The notes under the pieces were generated by a model. The model did no database searches. It had not been told where the DNA came from and saw nothing but the letters and a program-made list of their open reading frames with translations. Positions 7,510 through 17,080 of a DNA stretch of 34,055 nucleotides are shown one piece after another. The stretch comes from Sphingobacterium litopenaei (GTDB lineage Bacteria; Bacteroidota; Bacteroidia; Sphingobacteriales; Sphingobacteriaceae). Where the stretch lies: assembly GCF_014692495.1 (NCBI RefSeq), contig NZ_JACOIJ010000035.1, positions 1 to 34,055 of the forward strand, written 5' to 3'. The position numbers and the translations under genes are program-made. Position 1 is the first letter of the stretch. The number at the start of each line of letters is the position of its first letter.

Positions 7510-9693
7510 ATGGGGAAAGTAAACAAACTGCCATTAGAAAAACTGGGCCATGATTGGGTTAATGAGGGAAACTTTAATAACAAATATCATCTAGAGTCCA
7601 ATAAAAAAAAACTAAATAAGTTATATCGTAATTTATCGGATACCGAGGTATCAACCTTACTCCAAAACCAGAATTATTCTCCCAACTGGGAGAATATTTT
7701 GGTTACTGATACTTTTAATCCCAATCAAATAAAGAATTCTAAGTTTTATGGCAATGTGAGAATTGGGAATATCTCGCCATTTTATTTGGACTACAAGGAT
7801 CTAAAATTACCAGCAGGTATATACAATAGTCAAATCATCAATTGCGAAATTGGTGACGACAATGCTATTCACCATGTGCGTTATATGTCAAATTACATTA
7901 CAGGAGATGAAGTTATTCTTCTGAATATAAATGACATGGAAACCAGTAAGAACGCTAAGTTTGGGAATGGAATAATAAAAGAAGATGAATCCGAAGACAA
8001 AAGAATTTGGATAGAGCTGTGTAATGAAAATGGCGCCCGCCCTATTCTACCTTTTGATGGAATGCAAGCCACGGATGCGTACATTTGGACACGTAATCGT
8101 CACGACATAGCTCTGCAAAATAAGTTTAAGGAAATAACGTCCTCGGCTTTTTCTACAAAAGGAGGTTATTATAGCGAAATCGGTAATCAAGTTGTGATCA
8201 AAAACAGCAACATGATTAACGATGTAATAATAGGAGACTATGCGTATATCAAAGGCGTAAATAAACTTAAAAACGTTACTATTCATTCCACTGAAACGGC
8301 TTTCACCCAAATCGGTGAAGGTTGTGAAATTGTCAATGGAATCGTGGGCTATGGCTGTCGAATTTTCTATGGTGTCAAAGCTGTACGTTTTATTTTATCA
8401 TCATTTTCCCAACTGAAGTATGGCGCGCGCTTGATCAACTCGTTTTTGGGTGACAATTCCACGATTTCATGTTGCGAAGTATTAAATTCCCTGTTGTTTC
8501 CTGCACATGAGCAGCACCATAACAATTCTTTTCTTTGTGCCGCACTCGTTATGGGACAAAGCAATATGGCGGCGGGAGCAACTATTGGCTCTAATCATAA
8601 TTCCCGTTCGGCCGATGGAGAAATTATTGCGAAACGAGGTTTTTGGCCTGGGCTATGCGTAAGTTTAAAACACAACTCGAAATTTGCTTCTTACTCACTT
8701 ATCGTGAAAGGTGATTTCTTGTATGAATTAAACATTAAAATTCCTTTTTCCTTAATCAGTACAGATGTTCAAAACGATAGGCTGATTATCGTACCAGGAT
8801 ATTGGTTTTTGTACAATATGTACGCGGTAATTCGAAATTCAAAAAAATTCGTTGCACGCGATCGTCGCACGATGAAAAATCAATATTTAGAATACGATGT
8901 ATTGGCGCCTGATACGATAAATGAAATTTTTGAGTCTTTAGACATCATTGAAGAAGCGGTTGGCAAATCTATTTATCCAAATTGGGCGAGTTCGAAAGCT
9001 GAAGGGAAAAAGATTTTATTAGACAATCAAATTAAAATTAGTCAAGATATCTATTTGGAAAATGTAGAAAATTCGAAGCGCAAAGTGGTATTGCTAAAGG
9101 CTCGCGAAAGCTATAATCTTTTTAAAAAGCTGATACATCATTATGCCGCTACACAAATTTTGGAACATCTTGATTTGGAAAATTCCTTGGCTGATGATAT
9201 TCTAAGCAAGATTCATAGCTATAAAAATTCGAAGAGAAAAGATTTTGAAAATTTAGGAGGACAAATTGTAGCAAAGGAAGACCTTCAGCAATTATTGGAA
9301 GATATCAAAGCCGATAAATTCAGCAATTGGCAAGAAATACATCATCAATACCATCAATGGAGCGCAGATTACAAAGAAGAAAAATTTGCACATGCGCTAT
9401 CTTCTTTGGCAGAATTAACACAAAATCCAATCGAGCAATGGGATATTACTTTTCTACAAAAATTGATAGAAGAAAGCATTGCTACGCAGCAGTGGATTTA
9501 TGATGAAATCTACAAATCCCGCAAAAAAGATTATGACAATCCATTCCGTAGCATGGTATACGAAAATGAAGAAGAAATGAACGTCGTCATCGGCCGTTTA
9601 GAAGACAATTCTTTTATAAAAGAGGAGAAAAAAGTGTTAGATTCTTATAAAGAAAAAGCCAATATTTTCCTGAATATACTTGCAAATTCATAA
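7510..9693 (+). CDS. DUF4954 family protein, left-handed beta-helix acyltransferase-like
   Basis: Protein of 727 aa that I recognise as the Bacteroidota family DUF4954; it has no established function. The middle (about 75-330) has repeated hexapeptide-like turns such as IINCEIGDD, MINDVIIGDYAYIKG, QIGEGCEIVNGIVGYGCRI and SFLGDNSTISCCEV, as in left-handed parallel beta-helix acyl- or sugar-nucleotide transferases. A conserved-looking QHHNNSFLCAALVMGQSN segment and a histidine/asparagine-rich IGSNHNSRSADGE stretch (about 335-370) may be a catalytic or substrate site. The C-terminal 270 residues are mostly helical and charged. There is no signal peptide, so it is probably cytoplasmic. It follows glmS by 3 bp, which points to amino-sugar or cell-envelope precursor metabolism; that is inference. 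Confidence 0.85.
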   Translation: MGKVNKLPLEKLGHDWVNEGNFNNKYHLESNKKKLNKLYRNLSDTEVSTLLQNQNYSPNWENILVTDTFNPNQIKNSKFYGNVRIGNISPFYLDYKDLKLPAGIYNSQIINCEIGDDNAIHHVRYMSNYITGDEVILLNINDMETSKNAKFGNGIIKEDESEDKRIWIELCNENGARPILPFDGMQATDAYIWTRNRHDIALQNKFKEITSSAFSTKGGYYSEIGNQVVIKNSNMINDVIIGDYAYIKGVNKLKNVTIHSTETAFTQIGEGCEIVNGIVGYGCRIFYGVKAVRFILSSFSQLKYGARLINSFLGDNSTISCCEVLNSLLFPAHEQHHNNSFLCAALVMGQSNMAAGATIGSNHNSRSADGEIIAKRGFWPGLCVSLKHNSKFASYSLIVKGDFLYELNIKIPFSLISTDVQNDRLIIVPGYWFLYNMYAVIRNSKKFVARDRRTMKNQYLEYDVLAPDTINEIFESLDIIEEAVGKSIYPNWASSKAEGKKILLDNQIKISQDIYLENVENSKRKVVLLKARESYNLFKKLIHHYAATQILEHLDLENSLADDILSKIHSYKNSKRKDFENLGGQIVAKEDLQQLLEDIKADKFSNWQEIHHQYHQWSADYKEEKFAHALSSLAELTQNPIEQWDITFLQKLIEESIATQQWIYDEIYKSRKKDYDNPFRSMVYENEEEMNVVIGRLEDNSFIKEEKKVLDSYKEKANIFLNILANS

Positions 9694-9702
9694 AACAAAA
9701 AC

Positions 9703-9718
9703 CCCCTCTAGCGAGGGG
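9703..9718. terminator. Bidirectional terminator between DUF4954 and hsp20
   Basis: CCCCTC-TAGC-GAGGGG forms a 6-bp GC-rich stem with a 4-base loop. It is flanked by an A-rich run on the left and ATTTTC on the right, so it can stop transcription from both converging genes. Confidence 0.8.
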
Positions 9719-9752
9719 ATTTTCATAAACTAACCAAAACCTAAATATTAAA

Positions 9753-10196
9753 CTACTTTACTTCTATTAATCTTTTTGCAATTATTGCATCTTCTTTTTT
9801 TCCGATTTTCACTTTCAAAATACCATTTTCGTAAGAAGCGTCGATATTACTATAATCAACGGTATCAGGCAAAGTGAAAGATCTTGTGAAAGAGTTGTAG
9901 CTAAATTCTTTTTTGCTATATAATTTCTCTTCCGTGATGTTTTCTTCTGATTTTTCAACCGAGATAGAAATAATATTTTTATCTACATTGATTTTAAAAT
10001 CAGCTTTTTCCAAACCTGGAGCAGCTAATTCAACTTCAAATGATTTTTCTAATTCCGTAATATTAACTGCTGGAATACGAGTTACTAAACGGTCAGTGAT
10101 AAATGAATCGTTAAATAAGTTATCAAATACACTATTTACGAATGGGTTAACCACGTCTGTATTTACTGCTTTAGTAGGGAATTTAAGTAATGCCAT
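9753..10196 (-). CDS. Small heat-shock protein, Hsp20/alpha-crystallin family
   Basis: ATP-independent chaperone of 147 aa that binds unfolding proteins in large oligomers. The alpha-crystallin domain spans about residues 37-135, from the AVNITELEKSFEVELAAPGL region to the family-typical A-x-x-x-N-G-I-L-x-V motif (ASYENGILKVKI). The end of the protein holds an I-x-V type assembly motif (LIEV). The start is decided by a rare clear Shine-Dalgarno sequence: GGAGG lies 8 bases upstream of the ATG at 10196. The in-frame TTG at 10211 overlaps that ribosome binding site and is rejected. The gene stands alone, with a terminator upstream (end of folB) and one downstream. No CIRCE-like element was recognised. 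Confidence 0.95.
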   Translation of the reverse strand: MALLKFPTKAVNTDVVNPFVNSVFDNLFNDSFITDRLVTRIPAVNITELEKSFEVELAAPGLEKADFKINVDKNIISISVEKSEENITEEKLYSKKEFSYNSFTRSFTLPDTVDYSNIDASYENGILKVKIGKKEDAIIAKRLIEVK

Positions 10197-10355
10197 TGTA
10201 TAATCCTCCAATTTAAATTTTATGCTTATACTATTTTTAATCTTTTATAATTATTTACACAAAGGATTATTCAACTTCTGTACCATTGCACAATTCAAGA
10301 CAAAAAGTCACAAATAATTATTTAAAGAAGACAAAATGACACTTAAAAGAAATAA

Positions 10356-10386
10356 AAAATGCCTTTTACAGCATAAAAGGCATTTT
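10356..10386 (-). terminator. Rho-independent terminator of folB
   Basis: A 13-bp inverted repeat (AAAATGCCTTTTA, loop of 5, then its complement) lies 21 bp after the folB stop, and the minus-strand transcript continues into a T-rich run. Confidence 0.8.
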
Positions 10387-10407
10387 GAAAATGTATGTAA
10401 TGTTTGA

Positions 10408-10770
10408 TTAATCTCTTTTGTAAGCCAACGAAACTTCAGAATTGGCTAAATCTCCGCCAAAAGGAGGGTTAACTTTGCGAATAGAAACATTTACTTCTTG
10501 AGCAAAAGCATATTTTTTTAGAACAATATCCAAAATATCCTCTAAAGCGGATTCCAATAACTTACGTTTTGGTCGCATTACATCCAACAGAATTTGATAT
10601 AGCTCTTCATAATTAATTGTATTCTTTAAATCCTCGGCATCCGAATTTTCGAAAGGAAATAATACTTCCAAATTTATGTAAAACTCATTTCCTAAAACCT
10701 GCTCCTCCTCATAAAACCCAATAGGCGAATAAAAACGCACATCCTTCAGGGCTACTTTTTGTGTAATCAT
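10408..10770 (-). CDS. folB: Dihydroneopterin aldolase
   Basis: Folate-pathway enzyme of 120 aa that cleaves 7,8-dihydroneopterin to 6-hydroxymethyl-dihydropterin and glycolaldehyde. The FolB fold is seen as ALKDVRFYSPIGFYEEEQ near the N-terminus (substrate-contact glutamate E21 or E22), then NYEELYQILLDVM, and the catalytic-lysine segment VSIRKVNPPFGGD with K99. Length is typical. It is transcribed alone, diverging from the DUF1080 gene across about 60 bp. No other folate gene is in the window. The start is the ATG at 10770. Confidence 0.95.
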   Translation of the reverse strand: MITQKVALKDVRFYSPIGFYEEEQVLGNEFYINLEVLFPFENSDAEDLKNTINYEELYQILLDVMRPKRKLLESALEDILDIVLKKYAFAQEVNVSIRKVNPPFGGDLANSEVSLAYKRD

Positions 10771-10830
10771 AATCTAAAAATAAGCAATTTTGGGGTTTTT
10801 CCTTATATTTATTACATAAACTTAAAACTT

Positions 10831-11577
10831 ATGAAACATCATTCTAAACTTACTTTATTTATTCTTTTCAATTTGGCCTGCACGCCATTTCTTTCTGCTC
10901 AAACAAAATTTCAACCTCAGGACACGGAATTTTATGAACCTAAATCCAAAGTAGTACATACTACGCCAAACAAAGCACCCAGCGATGCTATTGTGCTATT
11001 TGATGGCACGGATTTGAAACAATGGGTTAGCACTAAGAATTCAAATACCGATGCTCCATGGACCATTAAAGATGGTATATTAACCGTAAAACCCGGTAGC
11101 GGAGATATTCAAACCAAACAAGAATTTGAAGATTTTCAATTACATATCGAATGGAAAAGTCCAGATATAATAAAAGGACAAGGACAAGGTCGCGGAAATA
11201 GTGGTATATTTTTACAAGGAAAATATGAATTGCAGGTTTTGGACAATGACAACAATCCAACTTATGTCAATGGACAAGCTGGTTCAATTTATAAGCAAAG
11301 ACAACCCCTAGTATCCGCTGTAAAACCAGCTGGTGAGTGGCATACGTACGACATTCTATACACTGCTCCACGTTTTAACAAGGACAATATTTTAATCAAG
11401 AAAGGTACTGTGACCGTACTTCATAATGGTGTAGTGGTGCAATATAATACACAAATCGAAGGAACAACAGAATATATTGGAATGCCTCAGGTTATTCCTC
11501 ATGGCGCTGGCCCACTTATTCTGCAAGACCACGGTGATTTAGTGAGTTTTAGAAATATTTGGATTCGACCTTTGTAA
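10831..11577 (+). CDS. Secreted DUF1080 (3-keto-disaccharide hydrolase-type) protein
   Basis: Exported protein of 248 aa. A signal peptide covers about residues 1-23 (MKHHSKLTLFILFNLACTPF, cleavage near SAQ). The rest is a DUF1080 domain (PF06439), a concanavalin-like beta-sandwich: AIVLFDGTDLKQWVS, WTIKDGILTVKPGSGDIQTK, DFQLHIEWK, RGNSGIFLQGKYELQVLD and the terminal SFRNIWIRPL. Members have been linked to hydrolysis of 3-keto-glycosides or carbohydrate binding, but the substrate cannot be read from the sequence. The start at 10831 is chosen because it places the signal peptide at the N-terminus; a start at 10759 would add 24 residues and overlap folB. It precedes the S9 peptidase by 78 bp with no clear terminator between. 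Confidence 0.92.
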   Translation: MKHHSKLTLFILFNLACTPFLSAQTKFQPQDTEFYEPKSKVVHTTPNKAPSDAIVLFDGTDLKQWVSTKNSNTDAPWTIKDGILTVKPGSGDIQTKQEFEDFQLHIEWKSPDIIKGQGQGRGNSGIFLQGKYELQVLDNDNNPTYVNGQAGSIYKQRQPLVSAVKPAGEWHTYDILYTAPRFNKDNILIKKGTVTVLHNGVVVQYNTQIEGTTEYIGMPQVIPHGAGPLILQDHGDLVSFRNIWIRPL

Positions 11578-11655
11578 AATAAATTAAACAATAGTGTAAT
11601 TAAACCGCAAAGTGTGTAGAATTCTATATTTTCGCAGTGAAACATTTTCTAAAAC

Positions 11656-13821
11656 ATGAAAAAACTCTTATTACTTTTTCTTTTAAGTAGCTCCACCGCA
11701 TATGCGCAGCGCAATTTTACTATTGATGAAACAGTTTTTGGACCAAGTAAATTTGCACCAAAGACTATTTATGGTATTCAATGGGCTAAAAATATGGATG
11801 TTTTCACGCACCTTGACCAAAGCTACCAACAACTTATTGCCAGAAGTGCTAAAGAAAATTGGTCGGAAAAGGTTATTGCGAACGCAGATGACCTAAAAGC
11901 TGCTTTAAATAAAGTAATCACAACAGAAAAATTCACTTTGAGAGGATTTCCCTCTTCATACAAATGGGTAGATACAGACCATATCAAATTTCAGTTACCT
12001 ACGGAAAAGACACTTTTTGATATTACCTACAATACAAAAACTAAATCTGCTATGGTAACTAAGTCAATTCCTAATGGATTAACAAACGCTGAATTAAACA
12101 CCCATACAGCTTATTTAGTAGGTAGTAATATTGAAATATTAACCGCTGAAGGACAAAAAATTCAAGTTACTAAGGACACGATGGATGGCATTGTAAACGG
12201 CAGCGATTATACACATCGTCAGGAATTTGGTATTCATAAAGGCATGTGGTGGTCTCCAAACGGAAAGCAGTTGTTGTATTACCGAAAGGATGAAACGATG
12301 GTAACTAAATATCCTTTACCGCAATGGGATGCGCGTGTGGCTACTGTCAATTACATCCGCTACCCAATGGCGGGCATGAAATCCGAAGAAGTGACTTTAG
12401 TCGTTTTCAATACAGAAACTCAATCCTACACTACTTTAAAAACGGGTGAGCCGAAAGAACAGTATCTAACTTCAGTTACCTGGGATCCAAATAATGAATT
12501 TGTATATGTAGGTGTATTGAACCGTGGTCAAGATCATCTCAAATTAAACCAGTACAACGCCAAAACTGGTGATTTTGTAAAAACTCTTTTTGAAGAAAAA
12601 TCCTCAACTTGGGTAGAACCGCAACACGAATTAATCTTTTTACCAAATGCCAAAAACCAATTCCTTTACCAAACAGACAAGGATGGTTTCAATCAATTGT
12701 ACTTATACAATACAGATGGTAAATTGATAAAACATTTGGGTTATCAAGAAGTAATAGTAGAAGATTTCAAAGGATTTAATGGAGCAGGTACAAAAGCATA
12801 TTATGTAGGTGCGACCAACAAAGGATTAGAACGTCACCTCTATGAAGTAGAAATTAAATCTGGTAAAACTACACAATTGACCAAAACAAACGGGGTGCAT
12901 AACGCAACTGTAAGTCCAACCGGCAAATATGTGTTGGACCAATACAGTAATTTGACTACTCCTAATAAAATTCAGGTGCTTGAAACTAAAAATAGTCAAA
13001 GCAAATCCATTTTCGAAGCAGAGAACCCATTTGCAGGACAGATTAATTTACCGAAGATAGAGTTCAAAGAATTTTTGTCACCTGACGGAAAAACGCCTTT
13101 GAATGCACGTATCACCTACCCTGCTAATTTTGATCCAACACAAAAATACCCTGTAATGGTATATCTATACGGTGGATCGCATGCGCAATTAGTTACCGAC
13201 AGATGGTTGGGCGGTGTAGGCTATTTTGATTTGTACATGGCTCAAAATGGTTATTTGGTCTTTACTTTAGACAATCGTGGGTCAGATGCAAGAGGACGCG
13301 ACTTTACCAGAGTAACACATAGAAATTTGGGTGAAGCCGAAATGGCGGACCAGCTCGTAGGTTTTGACTACCTGAAATCTTTACCGTATGTAGATAAGGA
13401 AAATATGGGAATCTTTGGCTGGAGTTATGGTGGATATATGACTACATCATTGATGACCAAACACAATGCTACATTCAAAGCTGCTGTCGCAGGTGGTCCA
13501 GTTATCGATTGGAAATATTACGAAGTCATGTACGGCGAACGTTATATGGATACGCCTCAAGAAAATCCAGAGGGTTACAAAAAGACTTCTCTATTGGACA
13601 AAGTGGATAGACTGAAAGGAAATCTATTGGTTATTCATGGTGCTCAAGATCCTGTCGTTGTGCAACAGCATAGCATGGATTTCATTGAACAATGTATCAA
13701 AAAAGGCATTCAAGTGGATTATTTCTTATATCCATCGCACGAACATAATGTACGCGGAAAAGACCGAGTGCATATGTATGATAAGATTGCAAAATACTTT
13801 GATTTGCATTTAAAGAAATAA
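11656..13821 (+). CDS. S9 family peptidase, dipeptidyl-peptidase IV-like
   Basis: Exported serine peptidase of 721 aa that probably removes X-Pro or X-Ala dipeptides from peptide N-termini in the periplasm. The signal peptide is MKKLLLLFLLSSSTAYAQ. A DPP-IV N-terminal beta-propeller follows (about 90-440, including WWSPNGKQLLYYRKDE). The C-terminal alpha/beta-hydrolase (about 480-721) carries the nucleophile S590 in GWSYGGY, the aspartate D665 in HGAQDPVV, and the histidine in SHEHNV (H695 or H697). The glutamate-containing motif expected in the propeller for N-terminal amine binding was not located with certainty. It is followed at once by a strong terminator. Confidence 0.93.
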   Translation: MKKLLLLFLLSSSTAYAQRNFTIDETVFGPSKFAPKTIYGIQWAKNMDVFTHLDQSYQQLIARSAKENWSEKVIANADDLKAALNKVITTEKFTLRGFPSSYKWVDTDHIKFQLPTEKTLFDITYNTKTKSAMVTKSIPNGLTNAELNTHTAYLVGSNIEILTAEGQKIQVTKDTMDGIVNGSDYTHRQEFGIHKGMWWSPNGKQLLYYRKDETMVTKYPLPQWDARVATVNYIRYPMAGMKSEEVTLVVFNTETQSYTTLKTGEPKEQYLTSVTWDPNNEFVYVGVLNRGQDHLKLNQYNAKTGDFVKTLFEEKSSTWVEPQHELIFLPNAKNQFLYQTDKDGFNQLYLYNTDGKLIKHLGYQEVIVEDFKGFNGAGTKAYYVGATNKGLERHLYEVEIKSGKTTQLTKTNGVHNATVSPTGKYVLDQYSNLTTPNKIQVLETKNSQSKSIFEAENPFAGQINLPKIEFKEFLSPDGKTPLNARITYPANFDPTQKYPVMVYLYGGSHAQLVTDRWLGGVGYFDLYMAQNGYLVFTLDNRGSDARGRDFTRVTHRNLGEAEMADQLVGFDYLKSLPYVDKENMGIFGWSYGGYMTTSLMTKHNATFKAAVAGGPVIDWKYYEVMYGERYMDTPQENPEGYKKTSLLDKVDRLKGNLLVIHGAQDPVVVQQHSMDFIEQCIKKGIQVDYFLYPSHEHNVRGKDRVHMYDKIAKYFDLHLKK

Positions 13822-13828
13822 GAATTCA

Positions 13829-13855
13829 GAAACCTTACAAAATTTGTAAGGTTTC
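13829..13855 (+). terminator. Rho-independent terminator of the S9 peptidase gene
   Basis: An 11-bp perfect inverted repeat, GAAACCTTACA and its complement around a 5-base A/T loop, lies just after the stop codon and is followed by TTCATTT. Confidence 0.8.
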
Positions 13856-13923
13856 TTCATTTAAGGACATTGTTTTGACAATAAATAATCCTAATTTATT
13901 CATGATTTTAAAAAATAAATATA

Positions 13924-13952
13924 TAACTTTGCACTCCGACAAAGCAGTCGGA
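13924..13952 (+). promoter_or_regulatory. carB promoter -7 box and leader stem-loop
   Basis: TAACTTTG at 13924-13931 matches TAnnTTTG. A 6-bp stem, TCCGAC-AAAGCA-GTCGGA at 13935-13952, would lie at or near the 5' end of the transcript, about 80 bases before the carB ATG. No -33 element of good quality is visible. The stem could stabilise the mRNA; it lacks a T-run, so it is not a terminator. Confidence 0.45.
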
Positions 13953-14033
13953 ATACACTTCTCTATAAAGGCATTTCTTCCGCTTTGTAAACAGCAACAA
14001 ATAGTATATTTAAACTTTTTGATTTAATAAATA

Positions 14034-16853
14034 ATGCCAAGAAACACCTCCATTAACTCCGTTTTAATCATAGGTTCTGGTCCTATTGTTATCGGACAAG
14101 CGTGTGAATTTGATTACTCTGGATCTCAAGCTGCCCTATCTTTGAAAGAAGAAGGTATCGAAGTTTCGATAATCAACTCAAACCCTGCAACTATTATGAC
14201 TGACCCAGTTGTTGCAGACCATGTTTATTTATTACCACTTACATGCGAAAGTATTGAGCAAATTCTTCAAGAACAAAAAATTGACGCGGTATTGCCTACA
14301 ATGGGTGGTCAAACTGCGTTGAACTTATGTATTGAAGCTTCCAATCGCGGACTTTGGGAAAAATACAACGTTCAAGTAATCGGTGTTGATGTTGCCGCTA
14401 TCGAAAAGACTGAAAACCGTGAAGAATTCCGTCAATTAATGGTAGATATCGGTGTGGGTGTAGCTAAATCAAAAATTGCTAACTCATTCTTAGAAGGTAA
14501 AGAAGCTGCGCAAGAAATCGGATATCCATTGGTAATTCGTCCTTCGTACACATTAGCAGGTACTGGTGGTGGTTTCGTACACAAGAAAGAAGAATTCGAT
14601 GCTGCTTTAAATAGAGGTTTACACGCATCTCCTACACATGAGGTATTGGTAGAGCAAGCTGTTTTGGGTTGGAAAGAGTTTGAGTTGGAATTGTTACGTG
14701 ATAAAAATGATAACGTAATCATTATCTGTACGATCGAGAACTTTGACCCAATGGGTATTCATACAGGTGACTCCATCACAGTAGCTCCAGGTATGACTTT
14801 ATCGGATAAGTGTTACCAAGATATGCGTAATCAAGCTATCAAGATGATGCGTTCTATCGGTAACTTCGCAGGTGGTTGTAACGTTCAATTCTCTGTAAAT
14901 CCAGAAAACGAAGAAATCATTGCTATCGAAATCAACCCTCGTGTATCGCGTTCTTCTGCTTTAGCATCAAAAGCAACGGGTTACCCAATTGCTAAAATCG
15001 CAGCTAAATTGGCTATCGGTTACAACTTGGATGAGTTACAAAACCAAATCACTAAAACAACATCTGCATACTTCGAGCCTACTTTAGACTACGTTATCGT
15101 AAAAGTTCCTCGTTTCAACTTTGATAAATTCAAAGGTGCCAACAAAGAATTAGGTCTTCAGATGAAGGCTGTAGGTGAAGTAATGGCAATCGGCCGTACA
15201 TTCATCGAAGCATTGCAAAAAGCGGCGCAATCATTAGAAACTGGCCGTGCGGGTCTAGGTGCTGATGGTCGTCAATTACGCAACTTAGAAGAGATTATGC
15301 ACAGTTTAGAGCATCCAAGCTCTGACCGTCTTTTCCATATCAAAGATGCTTTCGAATTAGGTGTTCCTTTGGAATCTATCCGTAAAGCAACTTTAATCGA
15401 CAAATGGTTCTTAGTTCAGATCCAAGAATTGGTTCAATTAGAAACTGAATTACGTCGTTACCAATTATCGAATATTCCTCGCGATTTCTTCATGACATTG
15501 AAACAAAAAGGATATTCGGATCAACAAATCGCTTGGTTATTAGGTAACGTCACTGAGGATGAAGTTTACGATCGTCGTAAAGAATTAGGCATCAACCGTG
15601 TGTACAAAATGGTGGACACATGTGCTGCTGAGTTCCAAGCACAAACTCCTTACTACTACTCTACTTTCGAAACTGAAAACGAGTCTATCGTATCAGATAA
15701 AAAGAAAATCATTGTATTAGGTTCTGGTCCTAACCGTATCGGTCAAGGTATCGAATTCGATTACTCTTGTGTACACGGTTTATTAGCAGCTAAAGAATGT
15801 GGTTACGAAGCGATCATGGTTAACTGTAACCCTGAGACAGTTTCTACAGACTTCAACATGGCTGATAAATTATACTTCGAGCCTGTATTCTGGGAGCACG
15901 TACGTGAGATCATCGAATTAGAGAAACCTGAAGGTGTTATCGTTCAATTAGGTGGTCAGACAGCATTAAAAATGGCTGATCGTCTAGAGAAATTAGGTGT
16001 GAAAATCATCGGTACATCTTTCGAAAACATGGACTTAGCAGAAGACCGTGGTCGTTTCTCTGACTTATTGAAAGATTTAGATATTCCTTATCCAAAATAT
16101 GGCGTAGCGACTTCAGCAGAAGAAGCTATTCAAGTAGCGAATGAAGTAGGTTACCCAGTGTTGGTACGTCCTTCATACGTTTTGGGTGGTCAAGGTATGA
16201 GCATCGTGATCAACGATGAAGACTTGGAAAAAGCAGTGGTGAACTTGCTTAAAAACCTTCCAGGTAACCATATCTTGATTGACCACTTCTTAGATAGAGC
16301 CGAAGAAGCTGAATCAGATTCAATCTGTGACGGTGAAGATGTTCACATCATCGGTATGATGGAGCACATTGAGCCTGCAGGTATCCACTCGGGTGACTCT
16401 TCAGCAGTATTGCCTCCATTCAGCTTGTCTCAAGCCGTACAAGACAAAATGGAAGAATACTCTATCAAATTAGCGAAAGCTTTAAATGTAAGAGGATTAT
16501 TAAATATTCAGTTTGCTATCAAAGGTGAAAACGTATACGTAATCGAGGCTAACCCTCGTGCATCTCGTACAGTTCCTTTCATCGCTAAAGCATACGATGT
16601 TCCTTACATCAATATCGCTACAAAAGTAATGTTAGGTGCTAACAAATTGAAAGATTTCACTATCGAGCGCAAATTAACAGGATGGGCTATCAAAGAACCG
16701 GTATTCTCATTCTCTAAATTCCCTGAAGTAGACAAACAATTAGGTCCTGAAATGAAATCTACTGGTGAAGCAATCCGCTTTATCAAAGATCTTCAAGACC
16801 CTTACTTTAGAGAATTAGTATCTAAAAAATCAATGTTCTTGAACGCACAATAA
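14034..16853 (+). CDS. carB: Carbamoyl-phosphate synthase large subunit lacking the allosteric domain
   Basis: CarB of 939 aa, which makes carbamoyl phosphate for pyrimidines and arginine with the small subunit CarA. Both homologous ATP-grasp halves are complete: the first from [19 protein letters not shown] with MGGQTALN and [13 protein letters not shown], the second from [18 protein letters not shown] with QLGGQTALK and [12 protein letters not shown], joined by an oligomerisation segment (about 405-550). E. coli CarB is 1073 aa, and its last ~137 residues form the MGS-like domain that binds UMP and ornithine. Here the protein stops about 30 residues after the second [20 protein letters not shown] motif, and a terminator follows. 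The domain is therefore absent rather than frameshifted away. carA is not in the window. Confidence 0.97.
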   Translation: MPRNTSINSVLIIGSGPIVIGQACEFDYSGSQAALSLKEEGIEVSIINSNPATIMTDPVVADHVYLLPLTCESIEQILQEQKIDAVLPTMGGQTALNLCIEASNRGLWEKYNVQVIGVDVAAIEKTENREEFRQLMVDIGVGVAKSKIANSFLEGKEAAQEIGYPLVIRPSYTLAGTGGGFVHKKEEFDAALNRGLHASPTHEVLVEQAVLGWKEFELELLRDKNDNVIIICTIENFDPMGIHTGDSITVAPGMTLSDKCYQDMRNQAIKMMRSIGNFAGGCNVQFSVNPENEEIIAIEINPRVSRSSALASKATGYPIAKIAAKLAIGYNLDELQNQITKTTSAYFEPTLDYVIVKVPRFNFDKFKGANKELGLQMKAVGEVMAIGRTFIEALQKAAQSLETGRAGLGADGRQLRNLEEIMHSLEHPSSDRLFHIKDAFELGVPLESIRKATLIDKWFLVQIQELVQLETELRRYQLSNIPRDFFMTLKQKGYSDQQIAWLLGNVTEDEVYDRRKELGINRVYKMVDTCAAEFQAQTPYYYSTFETENESIVSDKKKIIVLGSGPNRIGQGIEFDYSCVHGLLAAKECGYEAIMVNCNPETVSTDFNMADKLYFEPVFWEHVREIIELEKPEGVIVQLGGQTALKMADRLEKLGVKIIGTSFENMDLAEDRGRFSDLLKDLDIPYPKYGVATSAEEAIQVANEVGYPVLVRPSYVLGGQGMSIVINDEDLEKAVVNLLKNLPGNHILIDHFLDRAEEAESDSICDGEDVHIIGMMEHIEPAGIHSGDSSAVLPPFSLSQAVQDKMEEYSIKLAKALNVRGLLNIQFAIKGENVYVIEANPRASRTVPFIAKAYDVPYINIATKVMLGANKLKDFTIERKLTGWAIKEPVFSFSKFPEVDKQLGPEMKSTGEAIRFIKDLQDPYFRELVSKKSMFLNAQ

Positions 16854-16878
16854 GCATACAAGAAATATTATAAAAAGG

Positions 16879-16908
16879 AACTCCCTCGCAAGCAATTGTT
16901 AGGGAGTT
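16879..16908 (+). terminator. Rho-independent terminator of carB
   Basis: AACTCCCT and AGGGAGTT form an 8-bp stem around a 14-base loop, followed by TTTGTTT, 25 bp after the stop codon. Confidence 0.8.
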
Positions 16909-17002
16909 TTTGTTTAAAGAGTTATTAAAAAGATATTAGTCAATTTGTTATCTTTATAAATTACTCTAAAAGCACTAATCAATGGTCTAATTGTTATACT
17001 CT

Positions 17003-17031
17003 ATTACAATGTAATTATTGTAATATGTTTG
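17003..17031 (+). promoter_or_regulatory. Promoter -7 box and inverted repeat upstream of the broken ATPase gene
   Basis: ATTACAAT-GTAATT-ATTGTAAT is a perfect 8-bp inverted repeat (17003-17024). It runs into TATGTTTG at 17024-17031, a full match to TAnnTTTG, 49 bp before the ATG. This looks like an operator overlapping a promoter. Confidence 0.4.
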
Positions 17032-17080
17032 ATTGTGGATATAAAATGACTTATTAAAAAAATAGACACTAATAGAAAAT

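Noticed and set aside
10197..10211. TTG start for the small heat-shock protein
   Set aside because: It overlaps the GGAGG ribosome binding site that serves the ATG at 10196.
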